Assembly: GCA_009773765.1 (NCBI GenBank)
Contig: WTWZ01000024.1
Span: forward strand, 1 to 64,000
DNA: 64,000 nucleotides
Origin: Prolixibacteraceae bacterium
GTDB lineage: Bacteria; Bacteroidota; Bacteroidia; Bacteroidales; Prolixibacteraceae
Reading direction: 5' to 3'
This document shows, piece after piece, positions 61,933 to 64,000 of the stretch (its first letter is position 1; each line of letters starts with the position of its first letter). Below the pieces are notes generated by a model that worked only from the letters and a program-made list of their open reading frames with translations, was not told the DNA's origin and did no database searches. The position numbers were made by a program, and so were the translations under genes.

Positions 61933-64000
61933 CTAATCATCATCTGCTTCTTCGGCATAAGCTTTCAACAGCTCATCCTGAACATCGGCAGGAACCTTTT
62001 CGTATTCCGAGAATTCAATTGTAAATAATCCGCGCCCGCCGGTTATTGAACTTAACGAGGTTGAATATTTATACATTTCTTTTAACGGAACTTTTGCAGT
62101 AATTTTTTCAAGCCCTTTTTCAGAGCCCATTCCCATAATCATGGCGCGCCGTCCCTGCAGATCGCCCATGGCATCGCCCATACGGTCGGAAGGAACCCAA
62201 ACATTCAGGTTGTAAATGGGTTCCAGAATTTTTGCCCCGGCATTTTTAAATGCTTTGCTAAAGGCATTCCTGCCTGCAAGTCGAAAAGAGATTTCGTTTG
62301 AATCGACAGGGTGCATTTTGCCGTCATAAACATAAACCCTGATATCGCGGGCATACGAACCTGTCAGCGGGCCTTCTTCCATTTTTTCCATAATCCCTTT
62401 CAGAATAGCTGGCATAAAACGGGTGTCAATTGAGCCTCCCACAATACAGTTGCAGTATATTAATTTACCTCCCCACGGCAGTGTGTGTTCCTGAATGTCG
62501 CGAACCGACATTTTTTGTTCTTTGTCACCAAACTTGAACATGGTTTTGGGTAGCGATCCTTCTTCGAAAGGCTCAATAACCAGGTGAACCTCGCCAAACT
62601 GGCCGGCGCCACCCGATTGTTTTTTATGGCGGTAATCGGCCTGGGCAGATTTTGTAATGGTTTCACGGTAAGGTATTTTTGGTGCAAACGTATCAACTTC
62701 AATTTTATAAATGTGGTCGAAATACCATTTTAAAACATTAAGGTGATATTCTCCCTGTCCCTGAACCAGTAACTGTTTTAGCTCTTTTGAGTATTCAATT
62801 ACAAATGTGGGATCCTCGAACCTCATTTTATTTAATACTTCGCCAACTTTTTCGTCATCCGATTCATTTTTTGCTTTCATGGCAACCGTAATTCGCGGCA
62901 GAGGGAACTTAACAGGCTGGAATTTTGTGTCGCCATCTTTTGTTGCAAGGGTTTGATTGTATTTTGTGTCTTTTAATTTTACAGTACAACCAATGTCGCC
63001 TGCAACAAGTTCTTCCACTTTTTCCCGGTTTTTACCAGCAGACACAAATATTTGCGAAAGCCTTTCCTTATTTCCGGTTGTTGTATTAATTAAATCGAGC
63101 CCTTCTGTAATTTTGCCCGACATCACTTTAAAATAGGTAATTTCGCCAACATGTGGTTCAACCGAAGTTCTGAAAACAAACAGACAGGGTTTTCCTGATA
63201 CATCCATTGTTACAGGCTGGCCGCTGACCACCGGAATCATTTTCTTTTCGTCAGGGGCCGGCGCTATGTTACATAAAAATTCAAGCAACCTGCCAACCCC
63301 GATATTTTTCTTTGCACCTGTACAAAAAACAGGAATAACACTGCGTGCAAGCATTCCAAGTTTTATACCCCTGCGCATATCGTCTTCGCTTAAAGTGCCT
63401 TGTTCGAAATACTGCTCCATCAATGATTCCTCATTTTCGGCAGCCATTTCAATTAACTGGTTGTGTAATTCTTCAGCTTTATCTTTTTCCGAGGCAGGTA
63501 TCTCGAGCACTTCAGGTTTTCCGCCATCTTTGCCGTATTTGTACATTTTCATCTTCAGTACATCAATAACCGAAGAAAAACCCGGGCCGGAATCAAACGG
63601 ATATTGAACAACAGTAACTTTATTGCCGAACGAGTTTCTGCATTGTTCCAGGGCCGACTCAAAATTCGAGTTGTCGTGGTCTAACTGATTAAATACGAGT
63701 ACCATTGGTATTCCGGCAGCATCTACATGACGGGCAGCGCTCTCGGTTCCGGCTTCAACTCCATTTGAAGCGTGAATGGTTAATAATACAAGTTCGGTAA
63801 CATACAGCGAGGAAACAACCCCGCCGCACAAATCATCCATACCCGGGGCATCGATAATATTGATTTTTTTACCGTTGTACTCGGTATATAAAAGTGTGGG
63901 ATATACGGAGTTCCCATAATCCTGTTCTATTTGTGTGAAATCTGAAACTGTGTTTTTTGCAGTTACTTCACCCCTTCGATTTATCACTCCACCCTCGAAA
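61933..64000 (-). CDS. Elongation factor G paralogue (EF-G2-like), 5' end outside the window
   Basis: At least 688 residues visible; the frame stays open to the window edge (FEGGVINRRG...), so the ~35 N-terminal residues with the G1 P-loop are not seen and the ATG at 63987 is internal. Visible G3 is INIIDAPGMDDL where EF-G has DTPGHVDF (His replaced by Met), and G4 is NQLD rather than NKxD. Domains II-V follow, including GQFGEVHLVIEPFEEG in IV. A Bacteroides EF-G paralogue described as working without GTP hydrolysis has a similarly altered G domain; this one is inferred to be of that kind. Confidence 0.9.
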   Translation of the reverse strand, partial: FEGGVINRRGEVTAKNTVSDFTQIEQDYGNSVYPTLLYTEYNGKKINIIDAPGMDDLCGGVVSSLYVTELVLLTIHASNGVEAGTESAARHVDAAGIPMVLVFNQLDHDNSNFESALEQCRNSFGNKVTVVQYPFDSGPGFSSVIDVLKMKMYKYGKDGGKPEVLEIPASEKDKAEELHNQLIEMAAENEESLMEQYFEQGTLSEDDMRRGIKLGMLARSVIPVFCTGAKKNIGVGRLLEFLCNIAPAPDEKKMIPVVSGQPVTMDVSGKPCLFVFRTSVEPHVGEITYFKVMSGKITEGLDLINTTTGNKERLSQIFVSAGKNREKVEELVAGDIGCTVKLKDTKYNQTLATKDGDTKFQPVKFPLPRITVAMKAKNESDDEKVGEVLNKMRFEDPTFVIEYSKELKQLLVQGQGEYHLNVLKWYFDHIYKIEVDTFAPKIPYRETITKSAQADYRHKKQSGGAGQFGEVHLVIEPFEEGSLPKTMFKFGDKEQKMSVRDIQEHTLPWGGKLIYCNCIVGGSIDTRFMPAILKGIMEKMEEGPLTGSYARDIRVYVYDGKMHPVDSNEISFRLAGRNAFSKAFKNAGAKILEPIYNLNVWVPSDRMGDAMGDLQGRRAMIMGMGSEKGLEKITAKVPLKEMYKYSTSLSSITGGRGLFTIEFSEYEKVPADVQDELLKAYAEEADDD

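Overview
The window looks like chromosomal DNA of a Bacteroidota bacterium, most likely a free-living Bacteroidales/Marinilabiliales-type organism. The reasons are family content (DUF4290, a type B T9SS-sorted protein, Asp-type MurA, an EF-G paralogue, an SMP-30 + Gfo/Idh pair, A-type flavodiiron protein), promoters of the Bacteroidota form TAnnTTTG instead of TATAAT, almost no Shine-Dalgarno sequences, and roughly 40% GC. I see no rRNA, tRNA or CRISPR array.

Layout. 1-2.4 kb is a decayed accessory segment on the minus strand (phage/plasmid replication remnant, excisionase-like HTH, a toxin-antitoxin locus whose YoeB-type toxin carries a stop codon, an orphan XRE repressor with a near-palindromic operator). 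2.5-17.2 kb is housekeeping: S41 protease lipoprotein, 7TM-HD phosphodiesterase, NlpC/P60 hydrolase with a hidden 30-residue membrane peptide, two NUDIX proteins, Ste24-like M48 protease, CinA, AsmA-like protein, SDR, aminopeptidase P; a decayed VapBC pair sits at 7.6-8.1 kb. 17.2-21.3 kb holds a hybrid histidine kinase, a Na+/solute symporter and a degenerate LytM protein. 21.4-24.8 kb is the thrS-infC-rpmI-rplT operon, in which infC appears to start at AUA, closed by a strong terminator. 24.8-30.1 kb is a scarred region (IS256 and IS630 remnants, a HhH DNA-glycosylase-like gene broken by TGA, dispersed repeats) around DUF456, CPBP protease, GtrA and arfB. 30.2-35.0 kb carries a secreted SMP-30 lactonase, a Tat-exported oxidoreductase, an intergenic structure resembling a cobalamin riboswitch, and a TPR protein.

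35.2-37.5 kb is an AT-rich candidate restriction-modification operon with an unfamiliar PD-(D/E)XK protein and a third small gene. A 30-bp tandem duplication lies over the methyltransferase start. 37.6-44.1 kb has murB, mltG, a flavodiiron protein flanked by two MNT/HEPN modules (one truncated), an SGNH hydrolase and an isochorismatase-like protein. 44.4-55.1 kb, all minus strand, carries serA-tkt, grpE-dnaJ, a TlpA thioredoxin, DUF4290-murA and a PcrA/UvrD helicase. 55.2-57.5 kb is a second, AT-rich type II restriction-modification pair. 57.8-64 kb has a T9SS type B protein, an operon of two membrane proteins plus a THEP1-like NTPase, and a 5'-truncated (by the window edge) EF-G paralogue that lacks the canonical catalytic histidine.

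The overall picture is a core genome with cell-wall synthesis (murA, murB, mltG, NlpC/P60), translation (thrS, infC, rpmI, rplT, arfB, EF-G2) and chaperone genes, interrupted by three types of defence or selfish cargo: toxin-antitoxin modules mostly in decay, two compact restriction-modification systems, and IS scars. All functional calls come from reading motifs by eye; no database search was possible.
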